Positions 1 through 8,047 of a stretch of DNA of 27,187 nt are shown here, one piece after another (the first letter of the stretch is position 1; each line of letters begins with the position of its first letter). This DNA is from Prevotellaceae bacterium UBA1746 (GTDB taxonomy: Bacteria; Bacteroidota; Bacteroidia; Bacteroidales; Bacteroidaceae), in the NCBI GenBank assembly GCA_002314875.1, contig DCHS01000029.1, forward strand, positions 43,906 through 71,092, read 5' to 3'. The notes beneath the pieces are model-generated. The model saw nothing but the letters and a program-made list of their open reading frames with translations, did not search any database and was not told the DNA's origin. The position numbers and the translations under genes were made by a program.

Positions 1-431
1 TCAACGATCATACCACCCTTAGTGCGGCACTTGATGTAACCCTTGATGATTTCCTTGTTTTCGAGAGCAGCGTTAACGCGTTCCCAAGACTTGCTAGCGC
101 GAGCCTTCTTGTGAGAGAGGATCAACTGACCCTTCTTGTCTTCGAGGTTTTCAATGTAAACCTCAACAGTGTCACCTGCCTGGAGTTCGGGGTTGTAACG
201 GAACTCGCTAACAGGGATGATACCATCGCTCTTGGAACCGATGCGAACTACAACTTCACGCTTACCAACGCTGATTACAGTACCGTCGGTTACTTCATGT
301 TCGTGAACATGGTTAAGGGTTTCGTCATAAGCAGCTTCTGCGGCCTCACGGCTTACTTCACTAGTTGTACCTGCTTCAAATGCTGCCCAGTCGAAGTCCT
401 CAAGGGGAGCAATGTTCTTAAGATTCTCCAT
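1..431 (-). CDS. rpsA: 30S ribosomal protein S1, N-terminal part (runs off the window)
   Basis: The minus strand from the ATG at 429-431 encodes a protein beginning MENLKNIAPLEDFDWAAFEA, the typical start of Bacteroidales ribosomal protein S1. About 143 residues are present. An S1 (OB-fold) repeat is visible from roughly residue 50, including VISVGKREVVVRIGSKSDG and the following EVYIENLEDKKGQLILSHKK. S1 binds mRNA on the 30S subunit and helps initiation, which matters in a lineage with little Shine-Dalgarno pairing. Codon use is strongly biased, as expected of a highly expressed gene. The frame stays open upstream to another ATG near 510, but MENLK fits the family and follows an A/T-rich stretch typical of Bacteroidota starts. 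The remainder of the gene lies left of base 1. Confidence 0.95.
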   Translation of the reverse strand, partial: MENLKNIAPLEDFDWAAFEAGTTSEVSREAAEAAYDETLNHVHEHEVTDGTVISVGKREVVVRIGSKSDGIIPVSEFRYNPELQAGDTVEVYIENLEDKKGQLILSHKKARASKSWERVNAALENKEIIKGYIKCRTKGGMIV

Positions 432-556
432 TAATGTTAAATGAATTAATAAATAAATAAATGAGTGAATTAAATGTGCTTTTGTCACCACGTTCCGAGG
501 GTGTCCCATGATGGAGATTTCGGGCTGCACCTCCGGCGCTGGAGTCAAAGCGGTTG

Positions 557-586
557 CAAAATTACGAAGAATCTTTGATTCACAAA
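557..586 (-). promoter_or_regulatory. rpsA promoter and start of a ~120-nt leader
   Basis: On the minus strand TAATTTTG (557-564) matches the Bacteroidota -7 consensus TAnnTTTG. A TTTG (583-586) lies 18 bp further upstream, slightly shorter than the usual 19-21. The start would be near 550, giving a leader of about 120 nt before the rpsA ATG. The leader contains GC-rich short inverted repeats (for example CTCC/GGAG around 532-545) and then an A/T-rich stretch at 432-475. Autoregulation by S1 through this leader is possible but is inference only. Confidence 0.55.
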
Positions 587-614
587 GGATTTTCTGCAGT
601 TTTTTCTTAATATT

Positions 615-646
615 TCTGCATATTTCACTTTTTCTTGCTATATTTG
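615..646 (+). promoter_or_regulatory. addA promoter, divergent from rpsA
   Basis: TATATTTG at 639-646 is an exact TAnnTTTG -7 box. TCTG at 615-618 lies 20 bp upstream and is one mismatch from TTTG. Transcription would start near 653, about 65 nt before the chosen ATG of the helicase gene at 719. This placement argues against the TTG at 635 as start codon, because that TTG lies upstream of the predicted transcript start. Confidence 0.5.
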
Positions 647-718
647 CAAAACAAAAGGGCTCTTTATCATCAAAGCTTCCCGCTCGAGGATTTGCTTCGA
701 GCTAAAAATCATAGACTT

Positions 719-3700
719 ATGCTTACCATTTTCAAAGCTTCGGCTGGTTCTGGCAAGACGTTCACCTTGTCAGCCTCCTACATTGCTCACATGATCTCCA
801 ACGAGGTCGATCATCCCCACAAGCACCAGCTTGCTGTTACCTTTACCAACAAGGCCACAGCAGAGATGAAAGAACGTATTCTGCAGTATCTTTTCAGTAT
901 TTCTCACAGTAACGACGATCATAACGATTTTTTTCAAGCCGTTCGAAAACTCGTTCCCGAGCGTTTCACCAATCGCATGATTCGCCAGCGAACGGGGCAG
1001 ATTCTGCAGGAAATCATTCATGACTATGACCATTTCCGTGTGACCACCATCGACTCTTTTTTTCAGTCTCTTCTCTCTAACCTGGCTCACGAACTCAATC
1101 TCTCGGCGGGTTTCAAAGTAGAACTGGGCGATAGTGATGTGTTGTCAAAAGCTGTTGACCGCCTGCTCACAAACCTTGAAGACCACACGGACGAGCTCAA
1201 CTGGCTGACGGACTATATCCAGCAACGTCTGCAAGATGATAAGGGATGGAATGTCGGAACTGACCTTAAGAATTTGGCAAAAGAGCTTTTAAAAGAGGAC
1301 TATATGATCGGTCGAAAATTGCTTCATCTATCAGAACAACCGGATCAAGACCTAGCTTCACAGAAGGGTTATGTAGACCTCACCAGCAAAGTCATCAAGG
1401 CTTATCGTGATACTCTGCATCAAATAGAAAAGGCAAAGCGCAAAGAATTGGCAGAGAAAGCAAGTTCTGTTGACCATATCATTGAGACCACCCTTGGATA
1501 TACAAACATCTCAAATGGAACGAGAAGCGTCAAGCCTTTCATTGCCAAGGCGATGGACGAAAAGACTAAGTATAAGGATGTAGGAAAACCGAGTGCTACG
1601 TTTATCGCCTATGCAGAAGGAACAAAGTCCATGTTGAAGAAGGATGATCAGGGCAATCAGACCTTCCTCTGCCAAGAAGGACGGATTCAACAAGAGCTTT
1701 TTGAACTTGTCGACAAGCACGAGGAAATTGCGATCACCATGAATTCATGTGCATTGAGTCTCAAGCTCCTCAATCCTCTTCGTCTTCTTGATGCCATTGA
1801 TAAGGAGGTAACTGCGTTGAATCGCGAAAATGACCGCTTTATGCTGGCAAACACTCCCCTACTCTTCCACGACTTGACGGGCGAGAATGACGCCTCGTTT
1901 ATTTTCGAACGGGCAGGATCCCAGTATCATCACATCATGATTGACGAGTTCCAGGACACCTCTCGTCTTCAGTGGGACAATATGCGTGAACTCCTAGTTG
2001 AAAACCTCTCACAGGGCAACACCTGTATGCTCGTGGGCGATGTCAAACAGGGTATTTATCGCTGGCGTGGAGGTGACTGGAGCATGCTCGCCGGTTTCAA
2101 AAACGGCTATGACCAAAGCATTCACACGAACGTCAACATCGAAACGCTGAAAACCAATTTCCGAAGCGGAGAGAACATAGTCATGTTCAACAATGATTTA
2201 TTCGTACAATCATCCGCATATATTGACAAGAAGATTCGTAATATCTGGGAAGTAGAAGAGGAAGAATGGATTCCTGAATCCAAACAAGTGGGAAGCATCT
2301 ATCCTATCCCCGATCCAGAGAATGACATCCACGAAGTCACACAGTTAACAAAAGACCCAGGTGGCTTTGTTCGCGTAGAATTTATCAACGCGCCAATCAA
2401 CGATTCTTCTGACAAAGACAACACTTCAAGTGATACTACAGGTAAGAAAGCTGAAAAATCAGAAGAAAACGAAAATATTGATTCTCTGGGAAAGGAGAAG
2501 TTCAATGTAGAAGAAGCGGTTGCACAGCAGATGCTCCGTCTCAACGAGATTGGTGTACCATTCGATGAAATGGCAATTTTAATCCGCACAAAGAGCGAGG
2601 CCCAACCCTTGCTCAGCTATTTCGAAAAGAATTACAATAATCGTATACCGTTGATTTCCGAAGAGGCTTTCCTTCTGGAATCTTCTCCTGCTGTTCAAAT
2701 TATTATCAATTCTCTTCGTTATATTTCGAATAAGACTGACGGTATTGCCTTAGCTTATGTAAGGAATTATTATCCCGAGGGAAAGAAGGACGAGATCGAA
2801 GCCTTGCTCAAGCTTTGGAACGAACAGCATTACAGCGGTCTGCCCTTCTACGAAATAACCAATCGTTTGGTCAATCTCTTTGAGCTCCACACTCATCCCG
2901 GACAGTCTCCCTATCTGTATGCCTTCCTTGATGCTATATTAAATTATATAGAGGATAACACAGCTGATGTGAAGCAATTTCTCCAGTATTGGGATGAGAA
3001 GCTGCATAACAAGTCCATCCCCTCGGCTGCTGTGAAAGGTGTACGTATCCTTACTATTCATAAGGCAAAAGGACTTGCCTTCCATTCTGTTTTTCTTCCT
3101 TATTGTGATTGGGTGATTGAAGACAGCCGTCATACAAGTTTGAAATGGGTACAGCCTGAGGTTTCTCCGTACAATGCCATTCCTCTGATTCCCGTTGAAA
3201 TGCGGGCAGAGGCGGACAAGAGCATCTACTCTGATGTCTATCGTCAGGAGCAGTTCGACACTTATATCGAAAATCTCAATCTGATGTATGTGGCCTTTAC
3301 CCGTCCCATTCAGAATCTTATCATTTGGTCTGACTGTGAAAAAAACAAAAGCAGTATTTCTGAGATTCTCTACAATGCACTTCAACAAAAGGGTTACGAA
3401 GGTGTTAGCAACGGAAATCTACTCACCATCGAAGTTGGCGAACCATCCTCTCTAAAACTCAAGGATTCCGACACCTCTGAAAAAAAGGAAACACCCAGGG
3501 AACTAACCAGTTGTGACAAACAGAAAGCCATTTCCAATCCTCTTGATTTCTCTCAAAAAGAAATAGAAATCAACTTTGAACTTCACAACACACCGGTTAC
3601 ATTCATGCAGAGTAACAATGCACGACGTTTCATCGAGGAGGAACAAGACCTTGAAAGCGGTGAAAATACAGAAGACACTCAAGAATCAAGACATCTTCAG

Positions 3701-4192
3701 GAGTCTTACCGCTTAACGGGAATTCTGCTCCATGAACTCCTGGCCTGCATTGAAACTGCAGATGAGGCAGAGGAAAAAATCGAAGACTTTTCCCGAGAAG
3801 GTCTTCTCCCCAAAGAAAAATCAGCAGAATGGCTAAAAAAGCTCTTGCAACAGCGCATGCAGCATCCTTTGGCAAAGCAGTGGTTTGACGGATCCTGGGA
3901 ACTCTATCGCGAATGCAGTATTGTCTTCCGTGAAACAATCGACACTCCACAAGGTCCCAAGACTCACATGGTGACAAAACGTCCCGACCGTGTCATGATG
4001 CGTGGAAATATCGCCGATGGTACAGACGAGACCATCGTTATTGACTTCAAGTTCGGACGCTTCAAAACAGAACATCGCGAACAGGTTTCTCAATATATGG
4101 ATCTTCTCCGCCAGCAAGGTCGTCATCATGTCCGCGGCTACCTCTGGTATCTCTATACTGGCAGCATTGAAGAAGTCGAGGGTATAGAATAA
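719..4192 (+). CDS. addA: AddA/RecB-type ATP-dependent helicase-nuclease (UvrD superfamily 1)
   Basis: This 1157-aa protein is an SF1A DNA helicase with a C-terminal RecB-type nuclease. The Walker A KASAGSGKT is at residues 6-14. Motif II IDEFQDT includes D409-E410, followed by motif III (VGDVKQGIYRWRGGDW), motif IV (LKTNFRSGENI), motif V with H781 (TIHKAKGL) and motif VI (LMYVAFTRP). The C-terminal PD-(D/E)XK motif is VIDFKFG (D1109, K1111), preceded by RPDRVM and followed by a Q-x3-Y motif. With AddB it would process double-strand DNA ends for RecA loading. A low-complexity acidic stretch rich in Asp, Ser, Lys and Glu lies near residues 565-600. The ATG at 719 is preferred because the P-loop then sits at the extreme N terminus, as in the family. 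The likely partner is at 11917-14601, on the opposite strand and 7.7 kb away. Identity as an AddA/RecB-like protein is firm; the symbol is by analogy. Confidence 0.9.
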   Translation: MLTIFKASAGSGKTFTLSASYIAHMISNEVDHPHKHQLAVTFTNKATAEMKERILQYLFSISHSNDDHNDFFQAVRKLVPERFTNRMIRQRTGQILQEIIHDYDHFRVTTIDSFFQSLLSNLAHELNLSAGFKVELGDSDVLSKAVDRLLTNLEDHTDELNWLTDYIQQRLQDDKGWNVGTDLKNLAKELLKEDYMIGRKLLHLSEQPDQDLASQKGYVDLTSKVIKAYRDTLHQIEKAKRKELAEKASSVDHIIETTLGYTNISNGTRSVKPFIAKAMDEKTKYKDVGKPSATFIAYAEGTKSMLKKDDQGNQTFLCQEGRIQQELFELVDKHEEIAITMNSCALSLKLLNPLRLLDAIDKEVTALNRENDRFMLANTPLLFHDLTGENDASFIFERAGSQYHHIMIDEFQDTSRLQWDNMRELLVENLSQGNTCMLVGDVKQGIYRWRGGDWSMLAGFKNGYDQSIHTNVNIETLKTNFRSGENIVMFNNDLFVQSSAYIDKKIRNIWEVEEEEWIPESKQVGSIYPIPDPENDIHEVTQLTKDPGGFVRVEFINAPINDSSDKDNTSSDTTGKKAEKSEENENIDSLGKEKFNVEEAVAQQMLRLNEIGVPFDEMAILIRTKSEAQPLLSYFEKNYNNRIPLISEEAFLLESSPAVQIIINSLRYISNKTDGIALAYVRNYYPEGKKDEIEALLKLWNEQHYSGLPFYEITNRLVNLFELHTHPGQSPYLYAFLDAILNYIEDNTADVKQFLQYWDEKLHNKSIPSAAVKGVRILTIHKAKGLAFHSVFLPYCDWVIEDSRHTSLKWVQPEVSPYNAIPLIPVEMRAEADKSIYSDVYRQEQFDTYIENLNLMYVAFTRPIQNLIIWSDCEKNKSSISEILYNALQQKGYEGVSNGNLLTIEVGEPSSLKLKDSDTSEKKETPRELTSCDKQKAISNPLDFSQKEIEINFELHNTPVTFMQSNNARRFIEEEQDLESGENTEDTQESRHLQESYRLTGILLHELLACIETADEAEEKIEDFSREGLLPKEKSAEWLKKLLQQRMQHPLAKQWFDGSWELYRECSIVFRETIDTPQGPKTHMVTKRPDRVMMRGNIADGTDETIVIDFKFGRFKTEHREQVSQYMDLLRQQGRHHVRGYLWYLYTGSIEEVEGIE

Positions 4193-4204
4193 AGTGACGA
4201 AAAG

Positions 4205-4248
4205 TGATAGAAAAGTGAAGGATATTTTTGTATCCTTCACTTTTATCA
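4205..4248 (+). terminator. Rho-independent terminator of addA
   Basis: A perfect 14-bp inverted repeat (4211-4224 with 4231-4244, sequence AAAAGTGAAGGATA) encloses a 6-nt loop, and flanking TGAT/ATCA extends the stem. The right arm ends in a T-rich run. It starts 12 bases after the addA stop codon and could act in both directions. Confidence 0.8.
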
Positions 4249-4381
4249 TACTGATTACCAATGCATTAAAACAAAAAGTGAAAGAGTGAAAGATGTTTTC
4301 GCATTTTATATAATTTAAGACTTATTGATAATAAATATCAAAAAACGAGAAAAAATCTATAGAATGCGGAACTTCATTTTA

Positions 4382-4465
4382 GTGCCGGGGTAGTTTCAAC
4401 TAGGTCCGGGGTAGTTTCAACTAGGTCCGAGGTAGTTTCAACTAGGTCCGAGGTAGTTTTTCTTC
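4382..4465. repeat. 21-bp tandem repeat, about 3.7 copies, with palindromic core
   Basis: TAGTTT recurs at 4391, 4412, 4433 and 4454, an exact 21-bp period. Units begin at about 4382, 4403, 4424 and 4445 (the last incomplete). Each full unit consists of GGTCCGRGG followed by TAGTTTCAACTA, where TAGTT and AACTA form an inverted repeat. Copies differ mainly at one G/A position. There are no spacers, so this is not a CRISPR array. It lies between the addA terminator and the EF-G promoter. The role is unknown. Confidence 0.9.
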
Positions 4466-4561
4466 AGCGATACAGAAGAAATGCACCCTTCTATATCACG
4501 CTCGCAGGCATTGCGTGCATAAATAAATGAAATGTTAAGTTTACAAAAACACACGAAAAAA

Positions 4562-4593
4562 TTTGGTCAATTCAGAAATTATCCCTAAATTGC
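4562..4593 (+). promoter_or_regulatory. Predicted promoter of the EF-G paralogue
   Basis: TTTG (4562-4565), a 20-bp spacer and TAAATTGC (4586-4593) match the Bacteroidota promoter layout, with two mismatches at the end of the -7 box. Transcription would begin near 4600, giving a leader of about 130 nt before the ATG at 4730. The leader contains a short hairpin (ACAAAG at 4615-4620 with CTTTGT) and ends in an A/T-rich stretch. No Shine-Dalgarno site is obvious. Confidence 0.45.
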
Positions 4594-4729
4594 ACGCGGT
4601 TTTTGCTCTTTATCACAAAGAACAGCCTTTGTCGGCCTATATTAAACCACTGTTAATCAGGTTGATTTCCATACATAATCAGCCTATTACAATAACACCG
4701 ATAAATCACTTAAATACAATACTAATAAT

Positions 4730-6883
4730 ATGAAAGTTTACAACTCTCACGACATCAAGAACATCGCCCTTCTTGGTAACGATGGTTCCGGTAAGACCAC
4801 TCTCACTGAAACCTTGCTCTTCCATGCCGGTGCTATCAAGCGCCGCGGCCGTATCACAATGAAGAATACCGTTTCTGACTACTTCCCCGTAGAACAGGAA
4901 TATGGTTATTCTGTATTCTCTACCGCATTCCATGTAGAATGGAAGGGTAAGAAGCTCAACATCATCGACTGCCCGGGTTCTGATGACTTCGTTGGCGCTG
5001 CTATCACCGCCCTCAACGTTACAGATACCGCTCTCCTTCTCATCAACGGTAACTTCGGTCCTGAGGTAGGTACCCAGAACCACTTCCGTTACACCGAGAA
5101 GCTCGGCAAGCCCGTCATCTTCCTCGTAAACCAGTTAGATTCTGACAACTGTGACTACGATCAGGTTCTCGATGATCTCCAGACCATTTATGGCAGCAAG
5201 GTAATTCCCGTTCAGTACCCCGTTGAGACTGGTGCTAACTTCAATAGCGTTATCGACGTTATCCTTATGAAGAAACTTACCTGGCCTGCAGAAGGTGGTG
5301 ACTATGTTGCAGAAGAAATCCCTGCCAGCGAATACGACAAGGCAGAAGAAATGCACCGCACCCTCGTTGAAGCAGCTGCTGAAAACGATGAAAACCTCAT
5401 GGAGAAGTTCTTTGAGACCGAACAGCTCACCGAAGACGAAATGCGTGAAGGTATCCGCAAGGGTATGGTAACCCGCAGCATCTTCCCCGTATTCTGCGTT
5501 GACGCAGCTAAGGATATGGGTGTTGGCCGTTTGATGGAATTCCTCGGCAACGTTGTTCCCTTCGTTGACGAAATGCCCAAGGTTCACAACACTCGTGGTG
5601 AAGAAGTTTCTCCCGTTGAAGAAGGTCCCACCAGCGTTTATTTCTTCAAGACCAGTGTAGAACCCCATATCGGTGAAGTTCAGTACTTTAAGGTAATGAG
5701 CGGTATTCTCCGTGAAGGTGACGAACTCACCAACGCTGACCGCGGTTCTAAGGAACGTATGGCTCAGCTCTTCGTATGCTCTGGCCAGCAGCGTGAAAAG
5801 GTTGAACAGCTTTCTGCAGGTGATATCGGTTGTACCGTTAAGCTCAAGGACGTTCGTACCGGTAACACCCTCAATTCTAAGGACTGCGACCACCGCTTCA
5901 ACTTCATCAAGTATCCTAATCCTAAGTACACCCGTGCTATCCGTGCCGTAAACGAGAGCGAAACCGAAAAGATGATGGTTGCCCTCAACCGTATGCGTCA
6001 GGAAGATCCCACTTGGGTTGTAGAACAGAGCAAGGAACTCCGTCAGATCCTCGTTCATGGTCAGGGTGAATTCCACCTCCGTACCTTGAAGTGGCGTCTC
6101 GAAAACCTCGATAAGATCCAGATCGAATTCTACGAACAGCGTATTCCTTACCGTGAAACTATCACTAAGGCAGCTCGTGCAGACTATCGTCACAAGAAGC
6201 AGTCCGGTGGTGCTGGTCAGTTCGGTGAAGTTCACCTCATCGTTGAACCTTACTACGAAGGCATGGAAGATCCTACGCTCTTCAAGTTCGGCAACCAGGA
6301 ATACCGCATCAACGTTAAGGGTACCGAAGTTATCGACCTCGAATGGGGTGGTAAGCTCGTCTTCGTTAACTCTATCGTCGGTGGTTCTATCGATGCTCGC
6401 TTCATGCCCGCTATCCTCAAGGGTGTTATGAGCCGTATGGAACAGGGTCCTCTTACCGGTAGCTACGCTCGTGACGTTCGCGTTATCGTTTACGATGGTA
6501 AGATGCACCCCGTAGATTCTAACGAACTCTCCTTCATGCTCGCTGGTCGTAACGCCTTCAGTGCAGCATTCCGTGAGGCAGGTCCTAAGGTTCTTGAACC
6601 TATCTACGACGTTGAAGTATTCGTTCCCAGCGAAAAGATGGGTGACGTAATGTCTGACCTCCAGGGCCGTCGTGGTATGATCGTTGGTATGAACTCTGAA
6701 AACGGTTACGAAAAGCTCACCGCTAAGGTACCTCTCAAGGAAATGAGCAGCTACTCTACCGCTCTCTCCAGCCTCACCGGTGGTCGTGCCAGCTTCGTAA
6801 TGAAGTTCGCTAGCTTCGAACTCGTTCCTGGTGATGTTCAGAGCAAGCTCGTTGCTGAACTCGCTGTTAAGGACGAAGAATAA
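4730..6883 (+). CDS. fusA2: Elongation factor G paralogue (EF-G2 type) lacking the catalytic His
   Basis: This 717-aa protein has the full EF-G architecture: G domain, domain II, and domains III-V, with the domain IV signature HKKQSGGAGQFGEV. EF-G moves tRNA and mRNA through the ribosome. The P-loop GNDGSGKTT (from G16) is intact and G4 is NQLD (134-137) instead of NKMD. The switch I motif normally RGITI reads YGYSV (58-62), and the G3 motif normally DTPGHVDF reads DCPGSDDF (80-87), so the catalytic His is Ser84. This pattern fits the Bacteroides EF-G2 group, which, from memory, is reported to support translation without GTP hydrolysis and to matter under starvation and in the gut. Codon use is extremely biased, suggesting strong expression. 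The canonical fusA is not in this window. A lipoprotein gene follows after a hairpin. Confidence 0.93.
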   Translation: MKVYNSHDIKNIALLGNDGSGKTTLTETLLFHAGAIKRRGRITMKNTVSDYFPVEQEYGYSVFSTAFHVEWKGKKLNIIDCPGSDDFVGAAITALNVTDTALLLINGNFGPEVGTQNHFRYTEKLGKPVIFLVNQLDSDNCDYDQVLDDLQTIYGSKVIPVQYPVETGANFNSVIDVILMKKLTWPAEGGDYVAEEIPASEYDKAEEMHRTLVEAAAENDENLMEKFFETEQLTEDEMREGIRKGMVTRSIFPVFCVDAAKDMGVGRLMEFLGNVVPFVDEMPKVHNTRGEEVSPVEEGPTSVYFFKTSVEPHIGEVQYFKVMSGILREGDELTNADRGSKERMAQLFVCSGQQREKVEQLSAGDIGCTVKLKDVRTGNTLNSKDCDHRFNFIKYPNPKYTRAIRAVNESETEKMMVALNRMRQEDPTWVVEQSKELRQILVHGQGEFHLRTLKWRLENLDKIQIEFYEQRIPYRETITKAARADYRHKKQSGGAGQFGEVHLIVEPYYEGMEDPTLFKFGNQEYRINVKGTEVIDLEWGGKLVFVNSIVGGSIDARFMPAILKGVMSRMEQGPLTGSYARDVRVIVYDGKMHPVDSNELSFMLAGRNAFSAAFREAGPKVLEPIYDVEVFVPSEKMGDVMSDLQGRRGMIVGMNSENGYEKLTAKVPLKEMSSYSTALSSLTGGRASFVMKFASFELVPGDVQSKLVAELAVKDEE

Positions 6884-6909
6884 TACCTCTAATCACTAGA
6901 TAAGAAGAA

Positions 6910-6945
6910 CGCAGCCTATGGTCATTCCGTAGGCTGCGCTTATTT
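6910..6945 (+). terminator. Hairpin between the EF-G paralogue and the lipoprotein gene
   Basis: A 12-bp stem (CGCAGCCTATGG at 6910-6921 with 6927-6938, one G-T wobble) with a 5-nt loop is followed by CTTATTT. The T-tract is weak and the hairpin ends only 12 bases before the lipoprotein ATG. It may therefore be a partial terminator or attenuator that reduces read-through from the strongly expressed EF-G gene. Confidence 0.65.
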
Positions 6946-6950
6946 CGCTT

Positions 6951-7763
6951 ATGAAAAATATTCTCAAACTTATCTGTCTGGTTCTCATTGCAGGTTGCGC
7001 TCTCACCAGTTGCAACAGCAAGGAAAGCCAGCTTAATGGCGCCATCAAGGCCATCAACAAGCAGTTTCCTCAGGAAATTGCCGAAGGCTATACGCTTCAA
7101 GGCTTCTTCCCTGACGATAAGAACAATATCGACATTACCATCACGATGAATGAGCAGAAGGTCAAGAGTATTCCCAACGATTCCAGTTATCGTGGTTTAC
7201 AGTCTGACATTGTTCATACCTTCTCTTCCATCGCTGCCCAGGACAAGGATTTCCTTGCGCTCTTCGGTCTCATCAACGAGAACCAGAAGACGATGTCGCT
7301 GACCTTCGTTCAACAGCCCTCGGGTAAGAAGCACCGCCTGGATATTTCCCGTGAAGACATCAAGCGCATTGCTACTCCGAACGCTGTAAAGCCTAAGTCC
7401 GATGTCTCCCAGTTGGATGAATATCTCGAAGGCCAGAAGCGATTCCTTCCGCTGACGCAAGGCCCTATCACCGTTGTCTCTCTTGTTCGTGAAGGCAACC
7501 GCGTGGTCTGGAACTACGAAGTCGCTGATTCCATCATGGAGAACCTTCGTCTCAATGTCAACGATCTTAAGCAGAACCTTCTGCGCTCCTATATGGACAA
7601 GGACAATATCTCTATGGTTCGCCTCGTCTTAGGTGCGAACTGCTCCATGCTCCATCACTATGTAGGCAAGGAGAAGGGCGAAGTCGTTGACTTGGTCATC
7701 AGCCAGCGTGACCTTCGCAATGTTCAGCGTACTGCCAACAGTACAAAGATCGAAGAAAAATAA
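6951..7763 (+). CDS. Small predicted lipoprotein, function unknown
   Basis: This 270-aa protein begins with a lipoprotein signal peptide: a basic start (MKNILK), a hydrophobic stretch and a lipobox ending LTSC at Cys21. IAGC at Cys16 is a possible alternative. The mature protein should be anchored in the inner or outer membrane facing the periplasm. The rest is soluble, of mixed alpha/beta character, with no motif I recognise, and ends in a basic stretch (RTANSTKIEEK). No promoter is clear between the upstream hairpin and its ATG, so it is probably co-transcribed at reduced level with the EF-G paralogue. It has its own strong terminator. Codon bias is moderate, lower than in the EF-G gene. 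Confidence 0.85.
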   Translation: MKNILKLICLVLIAGCALTSCNSKESQLNGAIKAINKQFPQEIAEGYTLQGFFPDDKNNIDITITMNEQKVKSIPNDSSYRGLQSDIVHTFSSIAAQDKDFLALFGLINENQKTMSLTFVQQPSGKKHRLDISREDIKRIATPNAVKPKSDVSQLDEYLEGQKRFLPLTQGPITVVSLVREGNRVVWNYEVADSIMENLRLNVNDLKQNLLRSYMDKDNISMVRLVLGANCSMLHHYVGKEKGEVVDLVISQRDLRNVQRTANSTKIEEK

Positions 7764-7774
7764 CAACTACCAAT

Positions 7775-7822
7775 AAAAAGAATCGCAGGCATGCTGTCAT
7801 CAGATGCCTGCGATTCTTTTGT
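7775..7822 (+). terminator. Rho-independent terminator of the lipoprotein gene
   Basis: A perfect 14-bp stem (AGAATCGCAGGCAT at 7779-7792 with 7804-7817) and an 11-nt loop are followed by TTTTG. Flanking A and T runs extend the stem and would also allow termination from the other side. It lies 15 bases after the stop codon. Confidence 0.85.
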
Positions 7823-7902
7823 GTATAATTGAAAGCTCTAAACAGCCTCACCAGTAACTTATTTGACACCTTGCAAGAACAGTAAGGTTGTATTCAAATA
7901 AT

Positions 7903-7952
7903 TACCGCTGCTTAGTGTGACCAGTCATTACACAAAACAGCGGTATTTTATT
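7903..7952. other. Terminator-like hairpin in the convergent gap
   Basis: TACCGCTG (7903-7910) pairs perfectly with CAGCGGTA (7938-7945). A weaker inner pairing GTGT/ACAC lies between them, and the right arm is followed by TTTTATTT. Its T-rich tail reads on the plus strand, but no gene immediately precedes it other than the already terminated lipoprotein gene. It could be a second terminator or the end of an unannotated transcript. Confidence 0.55.
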
Positions 7953-7962
7953 TCGCATAGCT

Positions 7963-8008
7963 CTACATTTCATTGTTTGAAATGTACGTTTCAAACTTTG
8001 AAATGTAG
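7963..8008. repeat. 46-bp imperfect palindrome
   Basis: The segment from CTACATTTCA (7963-7972) to TGAAATGTAG (7999-8008) is a near-perfect palindrome centred on GTAC at 7984-7987. The inner arms are GTTTGAAA and TTTCAAAC. Only a TT/TT mismatch per side and one T-G pair next to the centre break the symmetry. It has no T-tract, so it is not an ordinary terminator. It could form a cruciform in DNA or a long hairpin in RNA, or bind a dimeric protein. Confidence 0.85.
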
Positions 8009-8047
8009 GAAAATAGCGTGTAAGCATTCTCGTGTTTACGAACTTTC

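Noticed and set aside
432..510. In-frame upstream ATG extending rpsA by 26 codons
   Set aside because: The extension is A/T-rich and low complexity, while MENLKN is the conserved start of S1 in this group.
635..718. TTG start for addA giving 28 extra residues
   Set aside because: The TTG lies upstream of the predicted transcription start and overlaps the -7 box; the ATG at 719 places the P-loop at the usual N-terminal position.
4382..4465. Possible CRISPR array
   Set aside because: The period is 21 bp with head-to-tail identical units and no unique spacers, and there are no cas genes in the window.
5135..6508. Long 457-codon minus-strand open frame opposite the EF-G paralogue
   Set aside because: It is an antisense shadow caused by the extreme codon bias of the EF-G gene; the plus-strand frame has full EF-G motifs.
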